From Palsa-504 sp963822765 (GTDB lineage Bacteria; Actinomycetota; Actinomycetes; Streptosporangiales; Streptosporangiaceae): a stretch of 64,000 nt of DNA. A program made the position numbers and the translations under genes. The notes below the pieces were generated by a model that saw only the letters and a program-made list of their open reading frames with translations, was not told the DNA's origin and ran no database searches. Each line of letters opens with the position of its first letter. Within the stretch, counting starts at the first letter, position 1. The stretch is from contig CAWGJL010000005.1 in assembly GCA_963822765.1 (NCBI GenBank), positions 372,001-436,000 of the forward strand. The letters are read 5' to 3'. Positions 51,756 to 60,004 of this stretch are shown piece by piece.

Positions 51756-53613
51756 GGTAGGCCTCCACCACGTCGGCGCGGGCCCGCAGGTCGGTCATCG
51801 TCCCGGTGGCCAGCACCGCGCCCTCGGCCATCATGATCACCGGGTCGCAGAACTCGTCCATGATCGCCAGCTCGTGCTCGACCATGAGGATGGTCATGCC
51901 CTCGGCGCACAGGTCGAGCAGCTGGGCGCCGATCTGGCGGGCCAGCCGGGGATGCACCCCGGCCATCGGCTCGTCAAGCAGCAGCATGTCCGGCTCGGTC
52001 ATCAGCGCGCGCATGATCTCGGTCAGCCGGCGCTGGCCGCCGCTCAGGTCGCCGCCGTAGGTGTCGGCGTAGCGGGACAGGCCGAACCGGTCGAGCAGCG
52101 CCCGGGCCCGGGCGGTGGCCGCGTCCTCGTCCCGGCGCCAGTACCGGCGGCCGCGCAGCGCGCCGGCCAGCGAGTCGCCCCGGTTGTTCGGCACCGCGCT
52201 GAGCAGGTTCTCCATCACGGTGAGCCGCTTGAACTCGCTGGCCAGCTGGAACGTCCGGACCAGCCCGAGCCGGGCCCGCCGGTAGGCGGGCCGCCCGGTG
52301 ACGTCGGCGCCCTGGTAGATAACCTGGCCCGAGGTGGCCGGGAGGGTGCCGGCCAGCACGGCCAGCAGCGTGGACTTGCCCGCGCCGTTGGGGCCGATGA
52401 GGCCGGTGAGGGTACCCCGCCGCACCTCGATGCCGACCCCGGCCACCGCGTGCACGCCGCCGAAGTCACGGACCAGGTCGACGGCGCGCAGCACGATGCC
52501 ATCGGGCGCCGACGGCCGCGCCCGGACGGCGGGCGACGCGGCGCTCGCCTGGGCGGCCGGTATGACCGCGGGCAGGTCGCCCGCCTCGGCAGCGGTGGCG
52601 CGGGGGGCTCGGAGGGGACCGGGCACAGATACCACGTCTTCGTTCGGAATATTGATTGTGGCACCGATGATGCGGCGGCGCTCGGGCAGTATGCCCTGCG
52701 GCCGGAACCAGAGAAAGACCACCACCAGCAGGCCGATGGCGACCCACTGCAGGTCGTCGGTGAAGCCGGGCGGGCCGAAGGCGGGGAGGTACCGGGTGGC
52801 CTCCTCGAAGCCCACCGGGACCAGGATCGCGCCGAGGACGGCACCGCGGTGGCTGCCCGCGCCGCCGATGATCACGGCGGCGAACAGCACGATTGTCTCG
52901 GCGTAGCCCCACGCCCCGGGCGACCAGGTGGTGATGTAGCCGACCAGGATGCCGCCGCTCAGCCCGGCCAGCGCGCCGCCCAGCACCAGCACCGCGGCGC
53001 GCTGCGCGACCAGGTTCTTGCCGAGCGAGTCGGCCACCAGGTCGTTGTCGCGCATGGCGCGCAGCGAGCGTCCGTACGGCGACTCGGTCACCCGCCGCAC
53101 CAGCCAGAACGCCGCGGCCGCCAGCACCAGCGCGCCCGCCGCGTAGGCCCACTGGTAGCCCGCGCCTGACGGGTCGTACTCACCCTGCAGCGGGGCCGGG
53201 ATCAGGGACAGTCCGGCCGAGCCGTTCAGGAATGGCCGGTAGTTCGTCACCAGCAGGTTGAACATGACGGCGGTGACCAGGAGCCCGACCGCCGCGAAGT
53301 CACCGCGCAGCCGCCGGCCGACCACGAACGTGAACGGCAGCGCGACCAGCCCGCCGACGATGGCGGCGCCGATCCAGGGCACGGGGAAGGGCAGGTTCCA
53401 CCCGGCGATGTAGGCCTGGAATCCGCCGTTGGCGGAATCACCGGGCAGGGACAGGATCGCCGCGGTGTAGGCGCCGGCCGCCTGGAAGATGATGAAGCCG
53501 AAGTTGGTCACTCCGGCTACGCCGAACTGCTGGCTCAGGCCCAGGCAGGCGATGATGTCGATGCCGGCGTAGATCAGCAGGTTGAGCAGGTAGTACAGCT
53601 GCGCGCTGGTCAT
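51745..53613 (-). CDS. LivM permease fused to LivG ATPase
   Basis: A 622-residue fusion. Residues 1 to about 340 are a LivM-type permease with some ten helices (LLNLLIYAGIDIIACLGLSQ, then GVAGVTNFGFIIFQAAGAYT, FRPQGILPERR at the end). After a linker of about 60 residues rich in Ala/Pro, residues about 385-622 are LivG: RDFGGVHAVAGVGIEV, Walker A GPNGAGKST, LVRTFQLASEFKRLTVMENL, signature LSGGQRRLTEI and Walker B MLLLDEPMAGVHP. No stop or start separates them. The ATG at 53613 overlaps the LivH stop. It imports the ligand bound by the lipoprotein at 54482. Confidence 0.88.
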   Translation of the reverse strand: MTSAQLYYLLNLLIYAGIDIIACLGLSQQFGVAGVTNFGFIIFQAAGAYTAAILSLPGDSANGGFQAYIAGWNLPFPVPWIGAAIVGGLVALPFTFVVGRRLRGDFAAVGLLVTAVMFNLLVTNYRPFLNGSAGLSLIPAPLQGEYDPSGAGYQWAYAAGALVLAAAAFWLVRRVTESPYGRSLRAMRDNDLVADSLGKNLVAQRAAVLVLGGALAGLSGGILVGYITTWSPGAWGYAETIVLFAAVIIGGAGSHRGAVLGAILVPVGFEEATRYLPAFGPPGFTDDLQWVAIGLLVVVFLWFRPQGILPERRRIIGATINIPNEDVVSVPGPLRAPRATAAEAGDLPAVIPAAQASAASPAVRARPSAPDGIVLRAVDLVRDFGGVHAVAGVGIEVRRGTLTGLIGPNGAGKSTLLAVLAGTLPATSGQVIYQGADVTGRPAYRRARLGLVRTFQLASEFKRLTVMENLLSAVPNNRGDSLAGALRGRRYWRRDEDAATARARALLDRFGLSRYADTYGGDLSGGQRRLTEIMRALMTEPDMLLLDEPMAGVHPRLARQIGAQLLDLCAEGMTILMVEHELAIMDEFCDPVIMMAEGAVLATGTMTDLRARADVVEAYLVG

Positions 53614-54479
53614 GACACCGCCGCTCCCAGCAGGCCGCCCGGGCGCACCACCATCATGATCAGCAGGACCAGGAACGCGATGACGTCCTTGTACGACGGG
53701 GTGATGTAGGCCGCGCTGATCTCGGTGGCGAGCCCGATGATCACGGCGCCCAGCATGGCGCCGTAGGCCTGGCCGGGGCCGCCCAGGAAGACCGCGGCCA
53801 GGATCACGACCAGGAACAGGTCCGCGCTGGTCGCGCCGAAGCTGCCGTTGTTGATCGCGAACACGGTACCCGCGATGCCGCACAGCGCGCCGGTGATGGC
53901 CCAGGTAAGGGTGACGATCCTGTCTGTCCTGATGCCGCAGTTGCGGGCCAGCGAGCGGTTCGCCGACGTGGCCCGCATGGCCTTGCCGAGCTTGGAATAC
54001 CTGAGCAGGACGTGCACGGCCGCCATCACCACGATGGCCAGCCCGATGATCGCGAACTGGACCGCGGTCAGCACCAGGCCGCCGGCCTTGACCGTCGGGC
54101 CCTGGCTCATCGTGTACGACACGCTGGTGCCGCCCACGATGGCCTGCAGGCCGAACTCGATGATGAGCGTCATGCCGAGCGACACGATCACCATCGTGAT
54201 CGGCGCACTCCCCCGCCGCTGGAACGGCGTGTAGATCCCCTGGTTGAGCAGGACCGACCCGACCGCGCCTGCCGCGGCCGCGGCCAGCAGGGCTAGCCAT
54301 ACGTCGACGCCGGCCTTGTTCAGCGCGTAGGCGACGAACGCCGAGGCGATCATCACCGCGCCGTAGGCCAGGTTCAGCACGTCGGTGACGGCGAACTGCA
54401 TGGTGAACCCGACCGCGGCGATGGCCAGCACCGCCGCGGTCACCAGGCCGAAGCCGAGGGATGCGAGGAACAGGCTCAT
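53610..54479 (-). CDS. livH: Branched-chain-type ABC transporter permease (LivH-like)
   Basis: A 289-residue permease with about eight helices. FTMQFAVTDVLNLAYGAVMI and GKAMRATSANRSLARNCGIR (the EAA-like coupling loop) are family marks. The ATG is at 54479, two bases after the SBP stop, and its own end overlaps the fused LivMG start (ATGA). It is part of the amide/branched-chain uptake system. Confidence 0.88.
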   Translation of the reverse strand: MSLFLASLGFGLVTAAVLAIAAVGFTMQFAVTDVLNLAYGAVMIASAFVAYALNKAGVDVWLALLAAAAAGAVGSVLLNQGIYTPFQRRGSAPITMVIVSLGMTLIIEFGLQAIVGGTSVSYTMSQGPTVKAGGLVLTAVQFAIIGLAIVVMAAVHVLLRYSKLGKAMRATSANRSLARNCGIRTDRIVTLTWAITGALCGIAGTVFAINNGSFGATSADLFLVVILAAVFLGGPGQAYGAMLGAVIIGLATEISAAYITPSYKDVIAFLVLLIMMVVRPGGLLGAAVS

Positions 54480-54481
54480 CG

Positions 54482-55864
54482 TTACGACAGGGCTCGCAGT
54501 TGCGCTGCGGTGATGTTGCCGCTCACCTGGACCGCGCCGGTGGTGCTGTAGGTGTCGATCTGGAAGATGCCGGTCGAGTCGTGGAAGGAGTCGAAGTTGG
54601 TCGGGCCGCCCGGCCCCTCGTAGCGGATGGCCTTGCCCTGGTTGAGGGCGGCGATCCCCTGGGCGAAGGAGTACACGACGGTGGCGCCGGGCGCGCCGTC
54701 GCCGATCTTCTCGATGAACGGCGCGTACACGCTGGGCACGGTGGACTTGGCCTCGACCATGGCCAGCGCGGCCAGGTTGATCCCGTCGTACAGGTGCACC
54801 GCGCCCGGCGCGGTCAGGTAGGTGGAGAAGTCCCCGGTGCTGCCGACCTTGCCCTGCTCGGCCATGATCGCGCTCTGGAACGGGGTGTAGGACGGCCCGC
54901 TGGTCTCGGTGACCAGGTTGTCGGCGCGGAAGCTGGTGGCCAGCGTGGACGCGCCGATCGCGGCGGCCACCGACTTGTACCAGTCCGGGGAGATGTCCGC
55001 CGAGGTGCCGATGACCGGGATCATCTTGCCCCCGTTGAGCTGCTTGACCTCGGACAGGAACGTCGCGTCGGTCGGGCCGAGCGCCTCGGTGAGGATCACG
55101 TCGGGATGCGCGGAGACGATCTTGTCCGCCTCGGTGCGGAAGCTCGACGCGTTCAGGTCCAGCGTCTCATTGGCGGCCAGGGTCATCCCGGCCTTGCTGA
55201 TCGCGCTGATGGCGGGCTGGATGAACGTCTGCGACCCGATGTCATTGCCGAAGGCCAGCGCGACCTTCTTGTACCCGAGCTGCTGGGCGATGGCGACCAT
55301 CGCGTAGGACTCCTCCAGGTCCGGCGGCACCAGCCGGTAGAAGTACGGGAAATGGACGGAGTCGAACTCGGACTGCCCGGTCATGCAGAACGCCACCATC
55401 TTGCGCGAGTTGATGATCGGCACCACGCTGGCCGCCTCGTCGGAGGTGCACCCGATGACCAGCGCAAGGTCGGAGGTGGTGGCGAACATCTGCGTGGTGG
55501 CGGGCACGGCGTCGGCCGGGTCGCCCCGGGTGTCCACGCCCTTGCAGCTCAGCTTGTGGCCGAGCACGCCGCCCGCGTTGTTGATGGCCTGGGTCGCGCC
55601 GTCGCAGGAGACCAGGTAGGTCGGGCCGAGCGCGGCGTCCGGGCCGCTGAACGGGGCCAGGTCGGCGACGACGAGCGTGCCGCCGCTCGACCCGGTCGTG
55701 CTGGTGCCCGCGGCGCCGCTGCTGGTGCTGCTGCCACTACTGCTGCATGCCGCCAGGCCCCCGAAGGTGAGCACCGCGGCGAGCAGGGCGGCGCCCAGGG
55801 CGACGGCGCGCCCGGGGTCCCGGTACCCGCGTCTGCGTGGTCCTGGTGTTCTCTGGATGGTCAA
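54482..55864 (-). CDS. ABC transporter substrate-binding lipoprotein (Leu/Ile/Val type)
   Basis: A 460-residue type I periplasmic-binding protein. The twin-arginine-like basic start PGPRRRGYRDPGR is followed by a signal helix and lipobox LAAC at about residue 40, then a Ser/Gly linker. The fold runs from TLVVADLAPFSGPDAALGPT to VSGNITAAQLRALS. The TTG at 55864 stands nine bases after GAGGGG, so I prefer it over longer frames. Next to a fumarylacetoacetase-like gene, the ligand may be an aromatic acid or its breakdown product rather than an amino acid; that is inference. Confidence 0.85.
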   Translation of the reverse strand: MTIQRTPGPRRRGYRDPGRAVALGAALLAAVLTFGGLAACSSSGSSTSSGAAGTSTTGSSGGTLVVADLAPFSGPDAALGPTYLVSCDGATQAINNAGGVLGHKLSCKGVDTRGDPADAVPATTQMFATTSDLALVIGCTSDEAASVVPIINSRKMVAFCMTGQSEFDSVHFPYFYRLVPPDLEESYAMVAIAQQLGYKKVALAFGNDIGSQTFIQPAISAISKAGMTLAANETLDLNASSFRTEADKIVSAHPDVILTEALGPTDATFLSEVKQLNGGKMIPVIGTSADISPDWYKSVAAAIGASTLATSFRADNLVTETSGPSYTPFQSAIMAEQGKVGSTGDFSTYLTAPGAVHLYDGINLAALAMVEAKSTVPSVYAPFIEKIGDGAPGATVVYSFAQGIAALNQGKAIRYEGPGGPTNFDSFHDSTGIFQIDTYSTTGAVQVSGNITAAQLRALS

Positions 55865-55937
55865 GATGATCGTCCCCTCTGCGATGAGAGTTGTGCCAGA
55901 GCGCGGCCGACCAGGGAGTACGGGTGGGGACTCTCGG

Positions 55938-56843
55938 CTACAGGCCGCCGGGAGAGGAGACTGGCCGCCATCGCCAGCCGGAGCGGTCGCCGGATTCGGC
56001 GACCACGCGGTTGCGGATGGTGCCAATGCCCTCGATCGTGATCTCGATAACGTCGTCCGGCTGGAGCCAGACCGGGGGGTTGCGGGCGAAGCCGACGCCG
56101 CCGGGAGTGCCGGTGGCGATGACGTCGCCGGGCCGCAAGGTGGTGAACGAGGAGAAGAACTCGACCGTGCTCGGCACGTCGACCAGCATCTGCGAGGTCC
56201 GCGCCGACTGCATGACCAGCCCGTTGAGCTCGGTGGTGAGGGCCAGGTCGGAGATGTCCACCTCGTCCGGGGTGACGATCTCGGGGCCGATGGGCATGGT
56301 GCCGTCGAAGTTCTTCCCCGGCGTCCACTGGGTGCCGGCCCGCTGCCAGTCCCGCGCCGACGCGTCGTTCAGCACGGTGAACCCGGCGATCGCGTCGATC
56401 GCCTTGCTGGCCGGGATGTAGCGCCCGCCCGCCCCGATCACGATGCCGAGCTCACCCTCGTAGTCGAAGCGTTCGGTGAGGGCCGGCTTAACCAGGTCGG
56501 CGTACGGGCCGATGAGCGTCTGGCTGGCGCGGACAAAAGTGTCCGGCCAGGCCGGGACGGCTCGCCCGCCCTCGAGCGCGTGCTCGGCGTAGTTCAGGCC
56601 GAGGCAGAGGATCCGTTCCGGCGCGGGCACCGCCGGGCCGAACTCCCACGGCGCGAACTCGCGGCCCGCCCGGCCGAGCAGTCCGCGGGCGGTCTCCATC
56701 GCGGCCGGGCCCGCCGCGATGAAGGACTCGAACCGCGCGAACCGGTCCTCGCCGGTCGCCTCGCCGATGTCGACGTACCCGCCGTCATCCGCCCGCACGT
56801 GCAGGCGCGATCCGCTCGTGGTGATCAAGGTGGCGAGTCTCAC
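55938..56843 (-). CDS. Fumarylacetoacetate hydrolase family protein
   Basis: A 301-residue enzyme. The N-terminal cap (1-75) includes RLHVRADDGGYVDIGEATG. The catalytic barrel holds ILCLGLNYAEHALEGG, the metal site FDYEGELGIVIG (Glu-x-Glu), GFTVLNDASARDWQ, and TGTPGGVGFARNPPVWLQPD near the end. Members split acylpyruvates or hydrate 2-oxo-enoates in aromatic catabolism. The GTG at 56843 has GGAGAG near it. It is the first gene of the ABC operon and is divergent from the GntR regulator. Confidence 0.88.
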   Translation of the reverse strand: MRLATLITTSGSRLHVRADDGGYVDIGEATGEDRFARFESFIAAGPAAMETARGLLGRAGREFAPWEFGPAVPAPERILCLGLNYAEHALEGGRAVPAWPDTFVRASQTLIGPYADLVKPALTERFDYEGELGIVIGAGGRYIPASKAIDAIAGFTVLNDASARDWQRAGTQWTPGKNFDGTMPIGPEIVTPDEVDISDLALTTELNGLVMQSARTSQMLVDVPSTVEFFSSFTTLRPGDVIATGTPGGVGFARNPPVWLQPDDVIEITIEGIGTIRNRVVAESGDRSGWRWRPVSSPGGL

Positions 56844-56933
56844 GAGGAGCTCTCCTTAGCGCGTCGTCGCGGTTCGGACGGTGGCCCCCTCGTCCCCGCA
56901 AACCGGAGTGGCATGCAGTCGGTCTAGACCATT

Positions 56934-57068
56934 TTGGTTTAATGGGATGATTGGTTCAATTTCCCTGATCGGCTGATCATAGGCGCTTTCACGACATCAG
57001 GTCAATGCGTGACATCGCGGCCAAATGATGCGACAATCTAGTCGCACACGCAATTGGTTGGATTGGTT
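56934..57068. promoter_or_regulatory. Four TTGGTT half-sites in the divergent promoter region
   Basis: TTGGTT occurs at 56934-56939, 56951-56956, 57054-57059 and 57063-57068, between the hydrolase/transporter operon and the GntR gene. The pairs are spaced 17 and 9 bp, all in one direction. The region is AT-rich for this genome. They may be half-sites for the adjacent regulator. Confidence 0.35.
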
Positions 57069-57086
57069 TTACCGGGGCGGGATGAC

Positions 57087-57812
57087 ATGAGCGGCGACAA
57101 TTCGGCGCTGCAGCGCAGGGCGCTGGCGGCGCTGATCCTGGCCGAGTCGCAGCGGGACGGCGGGCGCCAGGGCACGCGGCTGCCGACCGAGCGGCAGCTG
57201 GCCCTGGACCTGGGCGTCTCCCGGGCGGCCATCCGGCACGCCATGGCCCTGCTTCAGGCCGAGGGGCACGTGTCACGCGAGGTGGGCCGCGGTACGTTCC
57301 TGCGCGGCGTTCCGGACGCGGGTGCGGCTGACCCGGTGCGGGCGCCTGACCCCCCGGATGCGCCGGTACCGGAAACTCCGGCGGCGGACGACTACTCCCC
57401 GGCTGACGTGATGACGGTCCGGCGGCTGTTCGAGCCGACCGCCATGTCCCTGGTCGTAGCGTGGGCGACGGCCCGCGACCTCGACGAGATGGACCGCTGC
57501 CTGCGCGGCGGCGAGCGGGCCGCCGACCACGACGAGTTCGAGGTCTGGGACGCCGCGCTGCACCGGTCGATCATCGCGGCCACCCGCAGCCCGCTGCTGA
57601 TCCGGCTGTACGCCGAGGTCGAGCGCGCCCGGCACGGCCAGGTGTGGGGCGACCTGAAGCGGCGCAGCGCCACCGCCGCCCGGCGCGACGAATACCGGCA
57701 GGACCACGAGGAGATCGTGACCGCGCTGCGGCAGCGCGACGCGGACCGGGCCACGGCGGCGATGCGCGAGCACCTGGCCCGGGTGTCGCGGCACCTGCTC
57801 GGCACCGGGTAA
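57087..57812 (+). CDS. GntR/FadR-family transcriptional regulator
   Basis: A 241-residue protein. The winged helix (about 8-75) has RLPTERQLALDLGVSRAAIR and AEGHVSREVGRGTFL. A linker of about 30 residues leads to the FCD helical ligand domain (about 100-238): RRLFEPTAMSLVVAWATA, DAALHRSIIAATRSPLL, HEEIVTALRQRDADRATAAM with metal-binding His/Asp residues. FadR-type regulators bind small carboxylates. The ATG at 57087 has GGGGCGGGA upstream. It should control the divergent hydrolase-transporter operon. Confidence 0.87.
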   Translation: MSGDNSALQRRALAALILAESQRDGGRQGTRLPTERQLALDLGVSRAAIRHAMALLQAEGHVSREVGRGTFLRGVPDAGAADPVRAPDPPDAPVPETPAADDYSPADVMTVRRLFEPTAMSLVVAWATARDLDEMDRCLRGGERAADHDEFEVWDAALHRSIIAATRSPLLIRLYAEVERARHGQVWGDLKRRSATAARRDEYRQDHEEIVTALRQRDADRATAAMREHLARVSRHLLGTG

Positions 57813-57872
57813 GTAGGTCGTATCGCCATTACGCGGCGTTTCTCCTGGCTAGAGCGGTATCCGCTCGTTAGC

Positions 57873-59933
57873 ATGACTGCCGGTAAAGGCCTGACCGAAC
57901 AGCAATGCGGCGGGACGGACACGACCACCACGAATTCGCTCAGACGAGCGCCCGGGCTCGATGGAGTGCGGGCGCTGGCCGTGCTGGCTGTCATAGGCTT
58001 CCACGAGGGCGCGTCCGAACTGTCCGGCGGGTTCCTCGGCGTGGACGTGTTCTTCGTGCTCAGCGGGTTCCTGATCACGGATCTGCTGGCCACCCAGTAC
58101 GACCGGGCGGGCCGGCTGAACCTGAAGGACTTCTGGTCCCGGCGCGCCCGCCGCCTGTTGCCGGCGCTGGCCCTGATGCTCGTCGTCGTGACCGCGGCGG
58201 CCACCGTGATCGAGCCGGGCCAGGGTGCCTCGCTGCGGCAGTCGCTGCTGGCCGCGGTCACGTACACCAGCAACTGGTATCAGATCCTGCATCACGTGTC
58301 GTACTTCGCGACGCTCGGCCTGTTCACGGCCCCGCCACCGCTGGACCATCTGTGGTCGCTGGCCATCGAGGAGCAGTTCTACCTGATCTGGCCCGTGCTC
58401 CTGTGGCTCATCATTCTTAGGCTGAACGGACGGCGTGCCCGCGTCACGGCCACGTTGATCCTGGCCGCGTTGTCGGCGCTGGCCATGGCGCTCGAGTACT
58501 CGCCCGGTGACCCGTCGCTGGTCTACTACGGCACCGACACGCACGCCTCCGCGCTGCTGATCGGCGCCGCCCTGGCCCTGGCCTTCCCGCTGGCCACCGT
58601 GATGTCGCTGCCGGCCGCGCAGGTCAGGCGGCTGGACGCGGCGGGCGTGGTCGGGCTGGTGCTGCTGGCCTGGGCCGCCGGGCACTTTTCCGGCAACGAC
58701 CGGGCCGTGTACCCGTTCGGCCTGATCCTGGCCGCGGTGGGGGCCGCGGGCCTGGTCGCCGCGGCCGCGGGCACCGGCGTCATCGCCGCGATGACCAGCC
58801 TGCCGCCGCTGCGCTGGGTGGGCATCCGCTCCTACGGGATCTACCTGTGGCACTGGCCGGTGATCGCGCTGGCCGGCGCGATCACCGGTCCCGGGCCCAC
58901 CTCGCCCTGGCTGTGGCTGATCGAGGCCGGCGTGTCGATCGCGCTGGCCTGCGCGTCGTGGGAGTTCGTGGAGCGGCCGATCCTGCGGGACGGGTTCCTG
59001 GCCACCTGCAGCCGGTGGCGGGCGGCGCTCGACGAGGGCCTGCGGCCGGTGGGCGCGCGCCGCCAGGCCGCGCCGGTGGTGGTGGCCGCGGCCGCGCTGA
59101 TCGCCGTCGCGGTGGCCGGCTACGGCGTCGCCCGGCCGCCCGGCCCGGCGGCCCCGGCCGGGCTGCTGCAGCAGGTGGCCGAGGGTCAGCGGATCAGCGC
59201 CGCGTCTCAGGCCTCGGCTGGACCTTCTACTGGGGCCAGTTCCAGGGCGACGGGCTCGGCGGCGACCTCGGCCAGCCCGTCCGGCTCGCCCGCCGCCGCG
59301 TCGCCCGCGGCCACGTCGCCAGCGCCCGCGGCCACGTCGCCAGCGTCCGCGTCCGCGTCGCCCGCGCCCGCGTCGGCGTGCCGGACCGCAGCCGCGAAGC
59401 CGGCGAAGGTGTCCGGCCGGCAGGTCACGGCGATCGGGGACTCGGTGATGGTCGCCTCGGCGGCGGCGCTGGACGCGACCCTGCCCGGCATCTACATCAA
59501 CGCGGAGGTCGGCCGGGCCATGGTGAACGGCCTGGCGGCGATCCAGAGCCTGGCCGCCCGCCATGAGCTGCGCCGCTACGTGGTGGTCGGGCTGGGCACC
59601 AACGGGCCGGTCAGCGCGGCGCAGATCCGGCAGCTGCGGCACCTGATCGGGCCGAACCGGGACCTGATCCTGATCAACACCTTCGGGCCGATGCCCTGGG
59701 AGTCCTCGGTCAACACGGTCCTGGACGCGGCCGCCCGGAACACGGCCCACGTGAGCCTGGCCGACTGGCACGCGGCCATCGCCGGTCACACCAGCCTGCT
59801 CTGGCCCGACCGCATCCATCCGCAGCCGGCCGGGGCCAGGGTCTACGCCCGGATCGTGCTCGCCGCCATCGCCGCCCAGCTGCCGCACGCCGCGGCACCG
59901 TCGTGCGGTCAGCAGCTCAGCGGTCCCCGGTAA
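57873..59933 (+). CDS. OafA/YrhL-type membrane O-acyltransferase with SGNH domain
   Basis: A 686-residue protein. The acyltransferase-3 part (about 25-375) begins RAPGLDGVRALAVLAVIGFH with the catalytic His, then GGFLGVDVFFVLSGFLIT, FWSRRARRLLPALALM and LWSLAIEEQFYLIWPVLLW. About ten helices follow and YGIYLWHWPVIAL closes it. A further helix (about 405-420) leads to a low-complexity Ala/Ser/Pro linker of about 80 residues, then an extracytoplasmic SGNH domain (AIGDSVMVAS with Ser, GLGTNGP, DRIHPQ with Asp and His). It transfers acetyl groups to envelope glycans. The ATG is at 57873. Confidence 0.88.
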   Translation: MTAGKGLTEQQCGGTDTTTTNSLRRAPGLDGVRALAVLAVIGFHEGASELSGGFLGVDVFFVLSGFLITDLLATQYDRAGRLNLKDFWSRRARRLLPALALMLVVVTAAATVIEPGQGASLRQSLLAAVTYTSNWYQILHHVSYFATLGLFTAPPPLDHLWSLAIEEQFYLIWPVLLWLIILRLNGRRARVTATLILAALSALAMALEYSPGDPSLVYYGTDTHASALLIGAALALAFPLATVMSLPAAQVRRLDAAGVVGLVLLAWAAGHFSGNDRAVYPFGLILAAVGAAGLVAAAAGTGVIAAMTSLPPLRWVGIRSYGIYLWHWPVIALAGAITGPGPTSPWLWLIEAGVSIALACASWEFVERPILRDGFLATCSRWRAALDEGLRPVGARRQAAPVVVAAAALIAVAVAGYGVARPPGPAAPAGLLQQVAEGQRISAASQASAGPSTGASSRATGSAATSASPSGSPAAASPAATSPAPAATSPASASASPAPASACRTAAAKPAKVSGRQVTAIGDSVMVASAAALDATLPGIYINAEVGRAMVNGLAAIQSLAARHELRRYVVVGLGTNGPVSAAQIRQLRHLIGPNRDLILINTFGPMPWESSVNTVLDAAARNTAHVSLADWHAAIAGHTSLLWPDRIHPQPAGARVYARIVLAAIAAQLPHAAAPSCGQQLSGPR

Positions 59934-59991
59934 CGCCCGGGCCGGCCGGGCCCCGGCGGGACCTGGCCTGTACCGCCGGGTCCGGCACGGT

Positions 59992-59997
59992 TAGGGT
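59992..59997 (+). promoter_or_regulatory. -10-like hexamer of a leaderless promoter
   Basis: TAGGGT ends seven bases before the GTG at 60005, which supports that start for the LuxR-ATPase gene. Confidence 0.45.
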
Positions 59998-60004
59998 GAC
60001 GGCT

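Noticed and set aside
54461..56041. A 526-residue forward frame opposite the substrate-binding protein
   Set aside because: Antisense artefact; the reverse strand encodes a complete lipoprotein with lipobox and fold.
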